Assembly: GCA_009602735.1 (NCBI GenBank)
Contig: WELA01001939.1
Location: forward strand, 43,526-66,856
Length of the DNA stretch: 23,331 nucleotides
Reading direction: 5' to 3'
DNA from: Mesotaenium endlicherianum
Lineage: Eukaryota > Streptophyta > Zygnematophyceae > Zygnematales > Mesotaeniaceae
Shown: in pieces, positions 1-10,277 of the stretch
How the letters are laid out: each line of letters opens with the position of its first letter
How positions within the stretch are numbered: position 1 is the first letter of the stretch
The notes under the pieces: model-generated
What the model was told of the DNA's origin: nothing
The model's input: only the letters and a program-made list of their open reading frames with translations
Database searches by the model: none
Translations under genes and position numbers: made by a program

Positions 1-79
<79 letters not shown>
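1..79. repeat. (TC)n microsatellite
   Basis: About 39 uninterrupted TC dinucleotides form the left edge of the window. They lie upstream of the first visible exon of the FAD oxidoreductase gene, so they are probably intronic, in the pyrimidine-rich sense of that gene. Confidence 0.97.
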
Positions 80-82
<3 letters not shown>

Positions 83-256
83 GCGCAGTGCTAGTTCAGT
101 TTCTTGATTGCTGATGGTTCTTCCTTGGTGTCCTGGATGGGCCAACCCTCCCGCTCAGCACGCCGCCGTTGACCCCCTTTGACCTCCTCCGGCCTATGTT
201 GACCCTGCATTGACCTCACCGTTGACTATTGTTGACCCTCCGCCTGCGCGCGGCAG
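80..256 (+). other. Probable intron 3' part with a TTGAC-rich cluster
   Basis: No coding signal is recognised here. From about 167 to 240 the motif TTGAC or TTTGACC recurs six times (about 168, 178, 199, 210, 221 and 230). The stretch ends in a plausible acceptor AG at 255-256, just before the first conserved residues of the FAD oxidoreductase. The TTGAC copies resemble plant W-box cores, but their position inside a gene argues against a promoter. Confidence 0.4.
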
Positions 257-2983
257 CACGATCACGGCAGAGATGGCGTTCATGTTCTGGGAGCGCAACC
301 GGCCGGAGGGCACCATTGACTACCCCCTGGGTGGAGGTGGGGCGCTCATCGACGCGCTCGTACGCGGGCTGACCAAGTACGGCGGGCAGCTCCTGCTGGG
401 CACACACATTGAGGAGATCATTGTCCAGGACGGCCGCGCCTGCGGGGTGCGCCTCCGGCAGCGCCGGCGGAAGCGCGACTTGCCCTCCTCCTCCTCCTCT
501 GCCGCCGCCAGGGGGCAATTCGACGGCGACGGGGGGGCGTACTCGGACGCGGAGGACGAGGAGTTTGACGGCGGCGGATGGGACAGCGACTCGGACGTCT
601 TCGATGAGCGGCAGCTGAAGGAGGAGGCAGAGGGGGCAGGGGCGGCTGCCAGGAGGGTGGTGGAGGAGGAGGACGGGTACCTCTCCGATTGGTCGGACGA
701 GATCTTCGAGCTCCTGGAGGAGGAGGAGGGGAGGGAGGAGCGGCGGCGGACGGGCGGCGCAGCGGGGACGGGGGCGGGGGCCGGGGCCAGGGCGGGGGAT
801 GGGGGAGGGGAGAAGTTTCCGCCGCTCATTCGTGCGACAAAGGCGGTGGTGAGCAACGCGTCCATCTGGGATACGACGAAGCTGCTGCCCAAGACGGCGG
901 AGGGTGCGGCCGCCGTTAAAGCGAGGGCCAAGAGCACTGACATGACTGCCAGCTTCCTCCACCTGCACCTGGGGATCGACGCCACAGGTGCGCGTCTGCT
1001 TGTTCGGGTGTATGGATGTGTTTTGCACGCGCGTGTGCGTGTGCGTGTGCGTGTGCGTGTGCATGTGCGTGTGAACGCGTGTGCTTGCGGGCCTTTGTGC
1101 GCGTGCGCACGTCCATGCATGCATGTGTGTTTGTGTGTGTGCGTGCGCGCGCGCGTCTGTCTGCATGGTGTGTCTGCATGTGCATACACATTTGTGCATG
1201 CGTATATGTGTACGTGTGCGTCTCTCTCTCTCTCTCTCTCTATGTATGTGTATGTATGTGATGCGTTTGTAAGTGCTAGCGCACGTGCGCTTAAGCACGG
1301 GTGGGCAAGCCCCTGCCGGGGGGTCAAGCCCCTGCCGGGCGGCCAAGCCCCTGCCGGGCGGCCTTGCTGCTGATGACCTGGTTGGAGTTGACATGCATGT
1401 ATTGGCAGCGTGGTCGGCAGTGCCGGAATCCCACTTTCTGAGGAAAAACACAAAACCTCTTACTTGGGCGCCTCCGCTTTGCTTTCCATATATTCCGAGG
1501 TTGAGGGAGCGGGTATGGCTGTCAGTTCTCAGACTTTGCCTGGAAAGAGACGCGGTTCCTCAAGATCCTTCTTGCTTCCTCCTTCCTCTCTTTCTCCCTC
1601 AAACCCTTCCTTCCTCCCCCCCTCTCTCGCACCTCCCTCCCTTCCTCCCTCCCCCTCCTCTCCCTTCCACCCTCCCTCCCCCCGTCGTCCTCTGTCTCCC
1701 TCCCTCCCTCCCTCCTCTCTATCTCTTGCACATGCGCAGGCCTGCCGCCCGATCTGGAGTGCCACCACCTGATAGTGAACAGCTGGGAGGCGGGCGTGGA
1801 GGCGCCGCAGAATGTCATCATCGTGTCGATCCCCACCATCTTCGACGCCTCGCTGGCGCCCCCCGGGAAGCACGTCGTGCATGCGTACACGGCCGGCAAC
1901 GAGCCCTACAGCATCTGGGAGGGCATGGACCGCAAGAGCGAGGAGTACGCCAAACTCAAGGCTGAGCGCGCCGAGGTGTTTTTCTTTCTTTTTACTTATC
2001 TTATCTTTGTATACACGCGCATGGGCGCGAACACGCGCATGCGCGCAAACCCGTAGACAGAGTCTGTTTTTTTGTTTTTCTCTTGTCTTTTTGTACACGC
2101 GCCTGCGCAATAACTCGTCCGCAAAGACGTGCGCACGCGTGCACATGACTGCATGCATATACACGTGAAAAGTCATGCACGAGTTCATCTGCGTGCGTGT
2201 GCAATCGTGGTCAGTCTATGGCTATGCCTGATTAGGGCACTGAGGGTTGGGGTTCCCACACAAGAAAGTATTTTGGTTGAGTGGAAATGGTTATAAACGT
2301 GTCGCGTATGTGCGGAGTTATGCTTTGTAGAAAGAAAGGGCGTCAGAGTCACGCAGGCTTCTCTGGACCCGATGAAAGACTTCCCTTTTCTCTCACCTGC
2401 TGCTGGTGCTGGGGCAACTCCACGGGAGGGTAGAGACACAGGTTTGAGCTTAGGTTTGGGCTTGGGTTTGGCTTTGGGTCCTGGTTTTGGTCTTAGCTTG
2501 GGTTCTGTTTCGGTTTTGGCCTGGGTTGGGGTCAGGTTTGGGGTGTGGTCAGGGTTTGGGCCGGGGTTTGGATTGGGTTTGGGACTTGAATTATCTGCCG
2601 TCTCGATTCCATCTCACATGGCCCAAACTGCGCTGTTCTTGCACGCCGTCCTCGCCTGGCAGGTGCTGTGGCGAGCCCTGGAGAGGGCGATCCCCGACAT
2701 CAGGCAGCGCACAGAATTCGAGATTATCGGCACGCCGCTCACGCACGAGCGCTACCTCCGGAGGACACGAGGCACGTACGGGCCAGCTGTCAAGGCCGGG
2801 AAGGCCGACTGGCCGGGGCCGCGCACGGAGGTCCCGGGGCTCCTCGTGTGCGGGGACTCGACGATGCCCGGGATCGGCGTGCCAGCTGTCGCCGCCAGCG
2901 GGCTGATGGCGGCCAATGCCGTGCTGCCCGTGTGGCACCACTGGGACATGCTGGACACCATTGAGACTGCTGCGACGAAATAA
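257..2983 (+). CDS. Carotenoid isomerase/phytoene desaturase-like FAD-dependent oxidoreductase (3' part of gene)
   Basis: Three exons are proposed: 257-987, 1740-1975 and 2663-2983 (stop TAA). Junctions are CAG|GTGCGC to GCGCAG (phase 1) and GAG|GTGTTT to GGCAG (phase 0). The joined protein has a hydrophobic FWERN...YPLGGGGALIDALVRGL start, then KAVVSNASIWDT and SFLHLHLGIDATG. These are followed by LAPPGKHVVHAYTAGNEPY, TPLTHERYLRRTRGTYGP and a C-terminal GDSTMPGIGVPAVAASG flavin-binding motif. This order matches the plant/algal CRTISO-like branch of the amine-oxidase/phytoene-dehydrogenase superfamily, generally plastid flavoenzymes acting on carotenoids or related isoprenoids; the exact substrate of this branch is not established here. 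The N-terminal Rossmann GxGxxG half lies left of the window. The odd feature is a 124-residue acidic insert at 456-827. Exact placement of the first acceptor (255-256) is uncertain. Confidence 0.9.
456..827 (+). other. Acidic, low-complexity insertion inside the FAD oxidoreductase
   Basis: Between the conserved segments DGRACGVRL and IRATKAVVSNAS the frame stays open for 124 extra residues: a basic run (RQRRRKR), a Ser run, then Asp/Glu/Gly-rich sequence including DGYLSDWSDEIFELLEEEEG. Land-plant relatives, as I recall them, have only a short loop here. The sense strand is purine-rich (GAGGAGG), unlike the pyrimidine-rich introns of this gene, so a coding insert is more likely than a retained intron. 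Confidence 0.65.
1306..1362. repeat. Tandem repeat, 3 x 19 bp
   Basis: Three head-to-tail units of caagcccctgccgggcggc are present; the first differs at its last bases. Each unit carries a GCC/GGC-rich half able to pair with itself (GCCCCTGCCGGGC). The repeat is intronic in the FAD oxidoreductase gene. Confidence 0.93.
1560..1727 (+). repeat. Long polypyrimidine (CCTCCCT-like) tract
   Basis: About 170 bp with almost no purines, made of CCTC, CCCT and CTTC blocks, lie directly upstream of the acceptor at 1738-1739. Mirror-symmetric homopyrimidine stretches of this kind can form triplex (H-) DNA. Confidence 0.9.
1976..2662 (+). other. Intron 2 (visible) of the FAD oxidoreductase
   Basis: It starts GTGTTT and ends CTGGCAG. 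The first third is T-rich with CGCGCATGCGC-type blocks. The last third holds the degenerate GGGTTT array listed separately. No internal exon is recognised. Confidence 0.8.
2440..2590 (+). repeat. Degenerate G-rich (GGTTTGGG-like) array
   Basis: About 20 imperfect copies of a GGTTTGGG / GGCTTGGG / GGTTTTGG hexamer-to-octamer run over about 150 bp of the transcribed strand. It resembles decayed plant telomere-type repeat (TTTAGGG) and has many closely spaced GGG runs compatible with G-quadruplexes. Confidence 0.85.
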
Positions 2984-4387
2984 TACATATCTAAATAATA
3001 ATAAATTCTGCATAGCTGAGCGTAGCCGTGCATGAGGTGGTGAATCGTGTCCATTGATCACTCTAATCAAAGAGTATCCATGCATGCATGCATGCAGGCA
3101 CGCACGAAGATACTTGAGCTCTTTAGCCACCGCCTGTATCTGGCTGACCGTCATTCGCTGTACGTCAACATGCATGAGCTGCACAGTGAGCTGGCGTGTG
3201 ATTGGTGGGCGGGTGCGTATGGGTTCGAAGTCCTGGCCGTCCAGAAACGCTGCCCATGTGGGTGCTTGATAACTACCCCAGCTCTGTCTTGAATTTCCTT
3301 TTTCCTTCGTTCCTTATGCAAGATGATGCAGCGCGATCAAGTGGGGTTGCAAGGTTGGGTCTCACTTGAGAGTGCACGCTTGCTGCAACAAGTGCACGTA
3401 GTGGAAGCCAACAGGCTGCTGTAATACTATCGCCGCTGGACTGCTCAGATCTGCGCCTCTCACACACGCCTCGTAATGTGCACGCGCCTGTGTGCTTCTT
3501 TCAATTTGCATTTTGCATCCAGTTCCCCCTTTGTCGAGAAGATTAACCCTATAAGTAAGCACAATGGCATTTCTTTTCACCTATTCTGCCTCCCTCGGTG
3601 GCAAGCAATATAGGACCATATGAACACTCAAATAAAACATTGTAAACACTTAAGAGATGAACATTAGCCTTCTGGGTTCTTGCCTAAGCTGTCTCACATC
3701 GTGCTTGTAGCGTGCATTCAATGCTACTAAGTAGTGAAGAGAGAAGGCCCGTGATCGCAGTGCAGGTGAATGCTTTATCTAGCTCTAGCTACAGTCAGCT
3801 GGACAAGAAGTACTCAAAATGCACTAGTGACGCGCAGTGGCATACAGCAATACCCTACACTGCCACTCAACAATTGTACTTTCTATTCAATGTTCAACAT
3901 TATCAGCGCGCACAAAAGGATGTCACAACAATAAGCATTCCGATTTGTCGCCTAGTTTGCCTGTGTATTGAGAATAATATATCTATGCTTTGGGGTGAAA
4001 ATGGATGGTCCAGTAATAGTGCAAGTAATAAACTATCTCACGATACTAGTATATGCTTGCTATAGTTATTGTATGAATAGTTCTGGTGAAACATGGCACC
4101 AGTGTACATTTCTGTGTATGTTCTCTAGAATAGCTGGACTATCCAGGCCATCTGCTTGGCATCTGATGAAACCTCATGCAGCAAGAATGTGCACTGGTGG
4201 GATAGAATCCAGGAAAAGTGTCCCTTGCTAGGCTAGCAATATAAATAACAGGTTTGATGCTGTGAGAAAAGGCACCTGATGCAGTGGGAAAAGGTATTGC
4301 ACTAAAATTAGCTATCTACTTTGTCGCCTGCCAGCTAGCAGCAGTTACCATCAATCACAGGCTTGCAAGCCCACAGAGTCAGGTCTC
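2984..4387. other. Intergenic, no recognised gene
   Basis: Just after the FAD oxidoreductase stop is a TAAATAATAATAAATT stretch (about 2990-3006) that could be its polyadenylation region. A (CATG)n run lies at about 3079-3096. The rest is comparatively AT-rich. Several 60-120-codon open frames on both strands show no family resemblance, so none is called. Confidence 0.6.
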
Positions 4388-5135
4388 TCAAATTTCCACT
4401 TTATGACTTCCCAGCACTTTCACATACTGTCTGATGTCCCCCGAGTTAGGAGAGACAGGTGTCATGTAAAGGCTGCCTTCCCTGATCTTACCGTTGTCTA
4501 CCTCCATGATGATGACTCCCTTCACGTTGTTGTGTCCATCGTCGTCAGTCAGATGGGCTTCGACAAAGCCCGTGACTCTCCCATCCCCATGGTCCGTAAA
4601 CGACGTCCTCTGTATGTCATATCGAAGGCTAGGGATACGAGGGAACAGCTCTTCATACACTCGCCTCACCTACGCAGAAAGGAGGAGTAATGCCTACTCA
4701 AAGTTAAATCTCAAGTAATGCATCTCCATTCGAGCACACACCGGGAGGGGAGATGTAAGTGTGAGTCGGTGTGTATGTATGTGTGTCTGGTGGTGACCAA
4801 TATATATAATGGCACGGCCATTACATTTGGATTAAATTTTCTGCTGACCGTCCACAGCGTATAAGTTAGTCAAAGTACACACAGAAGGCCGCTCGTAAGA
4901 GCCTTAATCAGCTGGTGAAGTAAGCTAGTCAATTGCAGCAAATATTATTCAAGTGACCATTACACGCATTCGACAAATAAGATTGTAGAGAGAACCGTAC
5001 TGCTTTGGGCCCCTCAAAGTTGCGGGAAGGAAAGCAAGGTTGAACGGACTTGTAATCCTCGTGATAGAAGGTCTCGATAGCGTCCAAGTCGTGACGGTTT
5101 ACAGCATCGAAGAAACCTAGTATAGCTTCAGCCAT
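4388..5135 (-). CDS. NTF2-like / SnoaL-like fold protein, two exons
   Basis: Exon 1 is 5001-5135 (ATG at 5135) and exon 2 is 4388-4669 (stop TGA). The donor GTACGG and acceptor TGCGTAG join A|V in phase 0 and give 138 residues, the usual size of a single-domain NTF2-like protein. The sequence has the typical order: amphipathic start ILGFFDAVNRHDLDAIETFY, then HEDYKSVQPCFPSRNFEGPKAVR, then VYEELFPRIPSLRYDI, then strand-rich GRVTGFVEAHLTDDDG and VKGVIIMEVDNGKIREGSLY. This fits the SnoaL-like polyketide-cyclase/limonene-hydrolase-like group, common in bacteria. The pocket could bind a small hydrophobic molecule, but no substrate or catalysis can be assigned. It stands alone in the AT-richer block. 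The upstream frame lacks another ATG, which supports this start. Confidence 0.75.
4670..5000 (-). other. Intron of the NTF2-like gene
   Basis: This 331-bp intron runs from donor GTACGG (5000 downward) to the acceptor at 4671-4670. It contains a short TGTATGTATGTGTG tract on the + strand near 4769. Confidence 0.75.
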
Positions 5136-6939
5136 GAGGACCAGACAAAAGAAGAGTAGTCGTCCGCTAATCGCGTCCACTAATGACAGTAGAAAGATGT
5201 AGGTAAATTGACCGGGGTGTAGCTGGCCACCAGGAACCAACAATAACTGAAGTACTGAATACAATCCACACGCGCTTAGTGCGTTGGTCACTGAAATGCA
5301 CTACCATTGTGCTCCCCCGGACAATACACCACTGTGTGAGGCAACCAAAGCTGAACCAAACAGAACCAAAGGCGCATCGAGGGGAAAACGTACGCCGTGA
5401 TCAACCTCGTCGTCAACTGTTGCAGGTCACGACGTGCTACGACGACTCGCGACATTGCGCGACCTCCAGCAAGCATGAAAGTTACCCGCCCATCCGGCGT
5501 AAGAGGCGTCCAACGCGGCAAGATGTCAGGACTAGCTGGTGCTCTGTAGGCGGTTTTTAAACACGGAAGATATTGGTCTATAAAAAGGTTATATTTTTTT
5601 TGAAAATTGTGTATATGTACATGCACACTCGCTCTTCGTTCGACTTGATTGTAACTAAATAGCAGCTGGCAGCTTCACAGGTTCTCTGATGCACTCTACT
5701 GCAGATGCATGACCATGGGTCCATGACCCATGCACTATGACCCAAAGCATGACGGTCCCATGCGTTTCATTGTGGGTGACCAGCGCTCGAGTACTTCAAT
5801 AGTCCAAGCACGGTCACTTGAAGCAATTTGAAGTGTGAAGTTATCAGTATAGCTAGTATGGACGTCTCCATCCGTGCAGTCCAAATTTCTGGGTGCATGT
5901 CTTATGCTAATTGAAGTATCATGACGCACACTGAATAGCAAAAAACTTGTGCTGACGGGTTTGTGTTTGAAATATTCACTTTTAACAAGTATATATATAG
6001 GCCTGCAGTGTAGCTTCTAGTGCACCAATTTCTTGCGCTGCGAAGAAGGGAAACGCCAGACTTCGTCCAGGCTCTCTTTGCAGAAAGGGTAGAGATTATA
6101 TCATGGTACCGCTTTTCCCCGCAATCAAGAAACTTGGTTACCTGCTCTATTGTGCAGCTATATAAGCTGGAATATATGAGCCTTATCGCCACGAAGCCTG
6201 GCGTCTTTGTGCCATATTCACACTAGTATATATGGCCCCTAGACCCATGTACCATGTCATACTTGTGTCATCAATCACAAGCAATTATGAAAGAAGAGTA
6301 AAGCTCATTGCAAGAGATGGTGACCAGTTCCTCAATATTTGATCTACAGAGTCTAAAACTTGTGTCAATTGGTGGCCGGATATGTGCCTTGGTTTTTGTG
6401 GGTCCATCAAAATGCTCCTCGCTTGTCCAAGTTAAATCCACTTGTGGTTTAATTGTTGATTAACCAATGCAGCCGCAACTTTATCTAAGGTTCGAATTAC
6501 ATAAATGAATGAACATTTGAAGTTTCCATAGGATTGAAGTGAAGGAAATAGTTGATAGTTTTATAGCCAGGCTTGCAGCTAGTGTGTGCGATAGTTTGTT
6601 GGCGGTCCGAGTATTCGAAGTTTGATCAACAAAGGAGCTTTGATTTCTTCACGCAGTTTTGTTGCACATTAACAGAGCCAAAGAATCATGGAAAAAAGTT
6701 GCAACTTTTATCAAAATTTGCTTGGATTTGTGTGACGTTGGAAAGGGCAAAACATTTGGCTCGCTTCAGGTCATGGAAAACTGATCAAAAACTTCCTCTG
6801 GTGTGCCTTGTCTATGTTCACTGACCATTAAAGGCCACAGAACACTATCTGCAGGCACTTCAGGATTTAAGCTTTCCTTCTCCTGCTTTGCCTTATCTAT
6901 TCTTCTGCCTATATTCTTTTTTGACAGAATTGCTCTGAA
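5136..6939. other. Intergenic, no recognised gene
   Basis: AT-richer sequence separates the - strand NTF2-like gene from the + strand F-box/LRR-like gene, so this should hold both promoters. A TCTATAAAAAGG box at about 5577-5588 (+ strand) is TATA-like but has no gene close downstream. A pyrimidine tract ending TTTTTGACAG at 6918-6927 looks like a 3' splice site and may end a 5'-UTR intron of the gene starting at 6940. The open frames here (for example 5902-6192 -, 6573-6824 +) show no recognisable domain. Confidence 0.5.
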
Positions 6940-8994
6940 ATGGCGCAGGCATTGGTGAGCATGTCAGATTTGCCTGACGTGATTCTGGAGCCAATTTTAC
7001 TGTCAGCCTGCGTCTATCATGAACCCAAAGTCAGAAGGAGGGTGTCAACATGGCCCAAGTCAAGGACTTGACCAGGGTGTGCACCAGGTGGCGCAATGTG
7101 CTGCTGTCTACTTGCAAGAGTGCTTCCATGAAGCAATTAAGAGGTGCTGATGTGGCGCTCCATCAGCTGCGCGCTTTGAGAAATGTGACTCATGTCTCCA
7201 TAAATGGAGAGTCAAAGAACAAGAGCACAGAATTGTTCATGAGAGGACTGGCCACTGGGTTCCCTCTCCTCACGTCCTTTCATCTGACACTTAATGGCAT
7301 CTATAAGCTCCTGGACCACCTGACCTTCCCTTCCGTTAAGACAAACGTACAGAAGCTGTATCTGGGTTTCAAAGGTTATCATCAGCACTCTAATGGCAAT
7401 TACTGGCACTGCCTGAATGAGCTGAAGAACATGGACTTCAGGAATCAGGTGCATCTGAAAAATCTAACTCTGAACTTTTATGACCTCAACTTACCCAAGA
7501 AATTTCTTCGAGGTCGCTGCCTCCCTGTCAGTCCCACGATAGCACAGCTGGCAAGCCTTAAGGAGCTTCATATCAGGGTGAATGATTTGAAGGTGCCCTT
7601 GCCCCTGTGGCTGGCCAAGCTCCCCGCATTTGCTGGCTTGAGAGTTAAGCTTAATCCACAAGGACCTCCCCCAGGTTCTGGAATCTGTGCGCTCCATGAC
7701 AGGCCTCAGGGAGCTGACCTTGTATTCAGCTGAGGTAGGCACTTCAAAAGATCATGAAGTCATGCCTTTCACCTTTTAGAAACATGCCTTGCGCACCATA
7801 TGCTCTGTTGACGCAGGCACTTTAAATATCAACGGTTGTTCAAATCATGCCTTTCATCTCTTGGCAGCTTGACTTGCTTACAGAACTTTTTGTTGAGGTA
7901 GGCTTCTGAAAGTTGCGCACACCGTTTTGCGTCCAAGTAGCAGGTTTTGTTTGTTGCATGCATCAAAAAACTTACACTTTTTCATGAATGCTTAGACTTG
8001 TTGAGAAAGTAGGCACCTTGACACTTGTTTCCAAGTCATGCACTTCACCTCCAAGTAGCATGCCTGCACGAATCCAAATTAAGAAGCGTGCCCTTCGATG
8101 CGGCGCTGAGGCTCCAAAGGCAAAGCCTGTTCATGACCTTCTTTGTTTCATTGCTTGCTTTCATTGTGCTTGCTCCTCTTTCAGATCGACGCTCCAGTGA
8201 AGGACCTTGTTTCCAGGATGAGCCATTTGACGGCTTTGGAGCTTCGATGGGCTCCCAACTCTGGGTTTGGAATATGGTCCTTCGAGACAATGTTATTGCT
8301 GAGCTCCACTCTCCGGAAGTTGGAAGTCACTCACTTGGTCCTTCCCACTTTTGGCATGCCCCTGCCCCTCCTGGAGGACCTCACGATGGATGTTTTGAAG
8401 AGAATTGAGCCCGATTATTTTGCGTTCACGCCTGGCCTCCGCAGGCTAAACATGACCTTGGGAGAGGGCGTGGTATGGCCCTGCCTGGAGTACCTCACCC
8501 AGCTGACCTCCCTGTCTCTGTCCATGTTTGAATCCTATCCCTACATCGACCCGGAAAGAGAGGAGGAGCCCACGTGGCGCAACGATGGGGCGCACACGCA
8601 CTCGTTGCAGATGCTCGTGTTGCGGTCTTGCAAGCTGCTTCCCCTTATTGGCGGACTGCTCACTTTGGGGCGTCACGTGGCGGTCTCTCTGCGCTGCACA
8701 TGTGACGAAGACGATGACGATGGACGCTGGTACACTACCCATGCAGAGTATGCTGCTGCCCAGGGGAGCCGCTGCCGTAGGCTGCCACTTGGCAACGCCA
8801 GGCAGCTGTTCAAGGACACCAGGCGCCCATCCCCAAGGCCTCCTGCTCTTGACCAATGTGATGCTTGCCCCTCCTCCAATTATAGGGACAAGGACACACA
8901 GTGGGCAAGTCAAGCTGCTCGCAAAAGTGGGGAGTTGCCGGAGTTCGACACTAGAGGTTTGGGACACGAGGGGGGCATGATCCCTGGCCTCTAG
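6940..8994 (+). CDS. F-box / leucine-rich-repeat-like protein, with frame lesions
   Basis: ATG at 6940 opens MAQALVSMSDLPDVILEPIL, the first half of an F-box. The second half, VKDLTRVCTRWRNVLLS, is in another frame from 7050. The frame returns near 7642 to give DLPQVLESVRSMTGLRELTL and ends in GAG|GTAGGC at 7734. After a 450-bp intron, exon 8185-8994 (acceptor CTTTCAG) continues IDAPVKDLVSRMSHLTALEL and leucine-rich repeats, then an Asp-rich patch (DEDDDD) and a low-complexity end. F-box proteins of this layout are substrate-recognition subunits of SCF ubiquitin ligases. Here that is inferred only from the F-box-like start and the LxxLxxLxL periodicity. The two lesions compensate (about -1 near 7048, about -2 in a GA run near 7640), so both ends share one frame. 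Either the assembly is wrong or the gene is decaying. Confidence 0.62.
7731..8070 (+). repeat. Degenerate tandem repeats in the F-box/LRR gene intron
   Basis: Four diverged units start at about 7731, 7812, 7893 and 8001. Each opens with a TGAGGTAGGCACTT-like segment; units 1, 2 and 4 then carry an AAGTCATGCCTTTCACCT-like segment. The first unit begins exactly on the splice donor (GAG|GTAGGC), so the array looks like repeated duplication of the exon-intron junction. Confidence 0.6.
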
Positions 8995-10277
8995 GAGCTG
9001 TGTCAACCGGAAGCTGGATAGCCAGAGGGGAGGGAGGCAAGAAGAGAAGGAGAGATGCAAAGTAAAAGTTATAACTTGGTGTTCTGCTAGAAAAAACTAA
9101 ACTCAGGCTTCTCCATGGAACGTTGCTTAGCGCTGCTTGCTTTGTTGGTGATTGTGCCAAGCAAGCAGTGCCGGCTGTCGCACATGCCAGGTGCACAAAG
9201 GTAATCTCTCTTGCAAACTGTAGAATGATAAGGCCGTCCTGTTCAGCTAGACAGCCGATCCTGAGTGGTGGTTCCCTGGCAACACGGACGTACTAACTCA
9301 CAATTGAAATACCACAACACGCCTAAATTTGTGAATTAGAACACCCCTTGGAGCGATAGAAATTATTATCTTTCAGCTCATACTCTTGCTCCGGATCAAA
9401 GACCACCTTCTGGCTTAGCTTAATTGGCTGCACACAGTACAGGATCTCCAGCTATTTCTCCATGCTAGTCGTTGGTCCAGCCCCCTGAATGGATCTAAAT
9501 TGTGGAGCTAACCATTAAGCGTGATATATGCATGATTTATATGGGTAGCCTGCCTCGTGCCATTGTGCATTATCAACAGAAATATATGTACACCTTTCAT
9601 GTTGGTCCCTTGCTTAGTGATGGTGCCAGCTTGATCTGGTTCCAGAGAACAAAATTATTTTATCAGTGGGGGTTCTATACACTTACATCATGTCAACATT
9701 GTAACATGCATAGACATGTATTTGCTGCAGGTTAACACATGAACATACTCAACATTTGCCACAACCAAAGCTGATCTTATTCAACCCTGCAGAGGGCGCT
9801 TATTTACAACATGCACTGAAATTCCAAGCTGTTGAGTAGAAAAGAAACGATGGTGCTGCTTATTGGGTTCACATTCGTCAATAAGTTGAGGGGACCTTTG
9901 TCACCTGTAAATGATCGCTAGACCTTAGGCTAGCGCTAGCCCCCTATACATGCACTCCTCTATGAACGGCCATGCAGCTGGAATATTTAATCAGGTTTAA
10001 TTCAGCTGGAGTAGAGATATAGCTCTGAATACGAATATATACATCTTTCCAGAGCACAATCTGCACCTTTGATCTCACACTCATAAGTAATCCCCAATGA
10101 ATAAGCAGAAAAAATTATATGGAGAAGACCTCCCTCGGGCCAATAGCAAGAAGCATGCAGCCCCCCGCTTGAAAGAGATCCCCCCGGAGGAAGAATAGCA
10201 GGAATGCTCGACCTTCAAGCCAAAATGGAATGCTAAAATGCTGCCAAAAACTTCAAAAGCTTGCTATGGACGCCCCC
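8995..10277. other. Intergenic between convergent genes, no recognised gene
   Basis: This lies between the 3' end of the F-box/LRR-like gene (+) and the 3' end of the large - strand gene, so it should hold two 3' UTRs. It is AT-richer than the DNA to its right. A 77-codon frame at 9502-9735 (+) has no recognisable feature and is not called. Confidence 0.55.

Larger units (their letters stand above)
988..1739 (+). other. Intron 1 (visible) of the FAD oxidoreductase, microsatellite-packed
   Basis: It starts GTGCGC and ends CGCAG. It contains alternating GT/GC repeats (about 1024-1160), a (TC)n at about 1220-1241, a 3 x 19-bp repeat and a long CCTCCC/CTTCC tract (about 1560-1727) that doubles as the polypyrimidine tract of the acceptor. 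Long frames translating as Cys/Val/Arg or His/Thr runs here are repeat artefacts. Confidence 0.85.

Noticed and set aside
1016..1272. Cys/Val-rich small proteins
   Set aside because: They are translations of GT/GC microsatellites inside an intron.
216..1451. Long open frames antisense to the FAD oxidoreductase
   Set aside because: They read the complement of conserved exon plus microsatellite intron and give His/Thr/Arg runs with no family resemblance.
3712..4231. Possible small genes in the AT-richer block
   Set aside because: Open frames of 87-117 codons without a recognisable domain, splice partner or codon signal.
5577..5588. TATA-box promoter (TCTATAAAAAGG)
   Set aside because: No gene on the + strand starts within a reasonable distance; the motif is expected by chance in AT-rich DNA.
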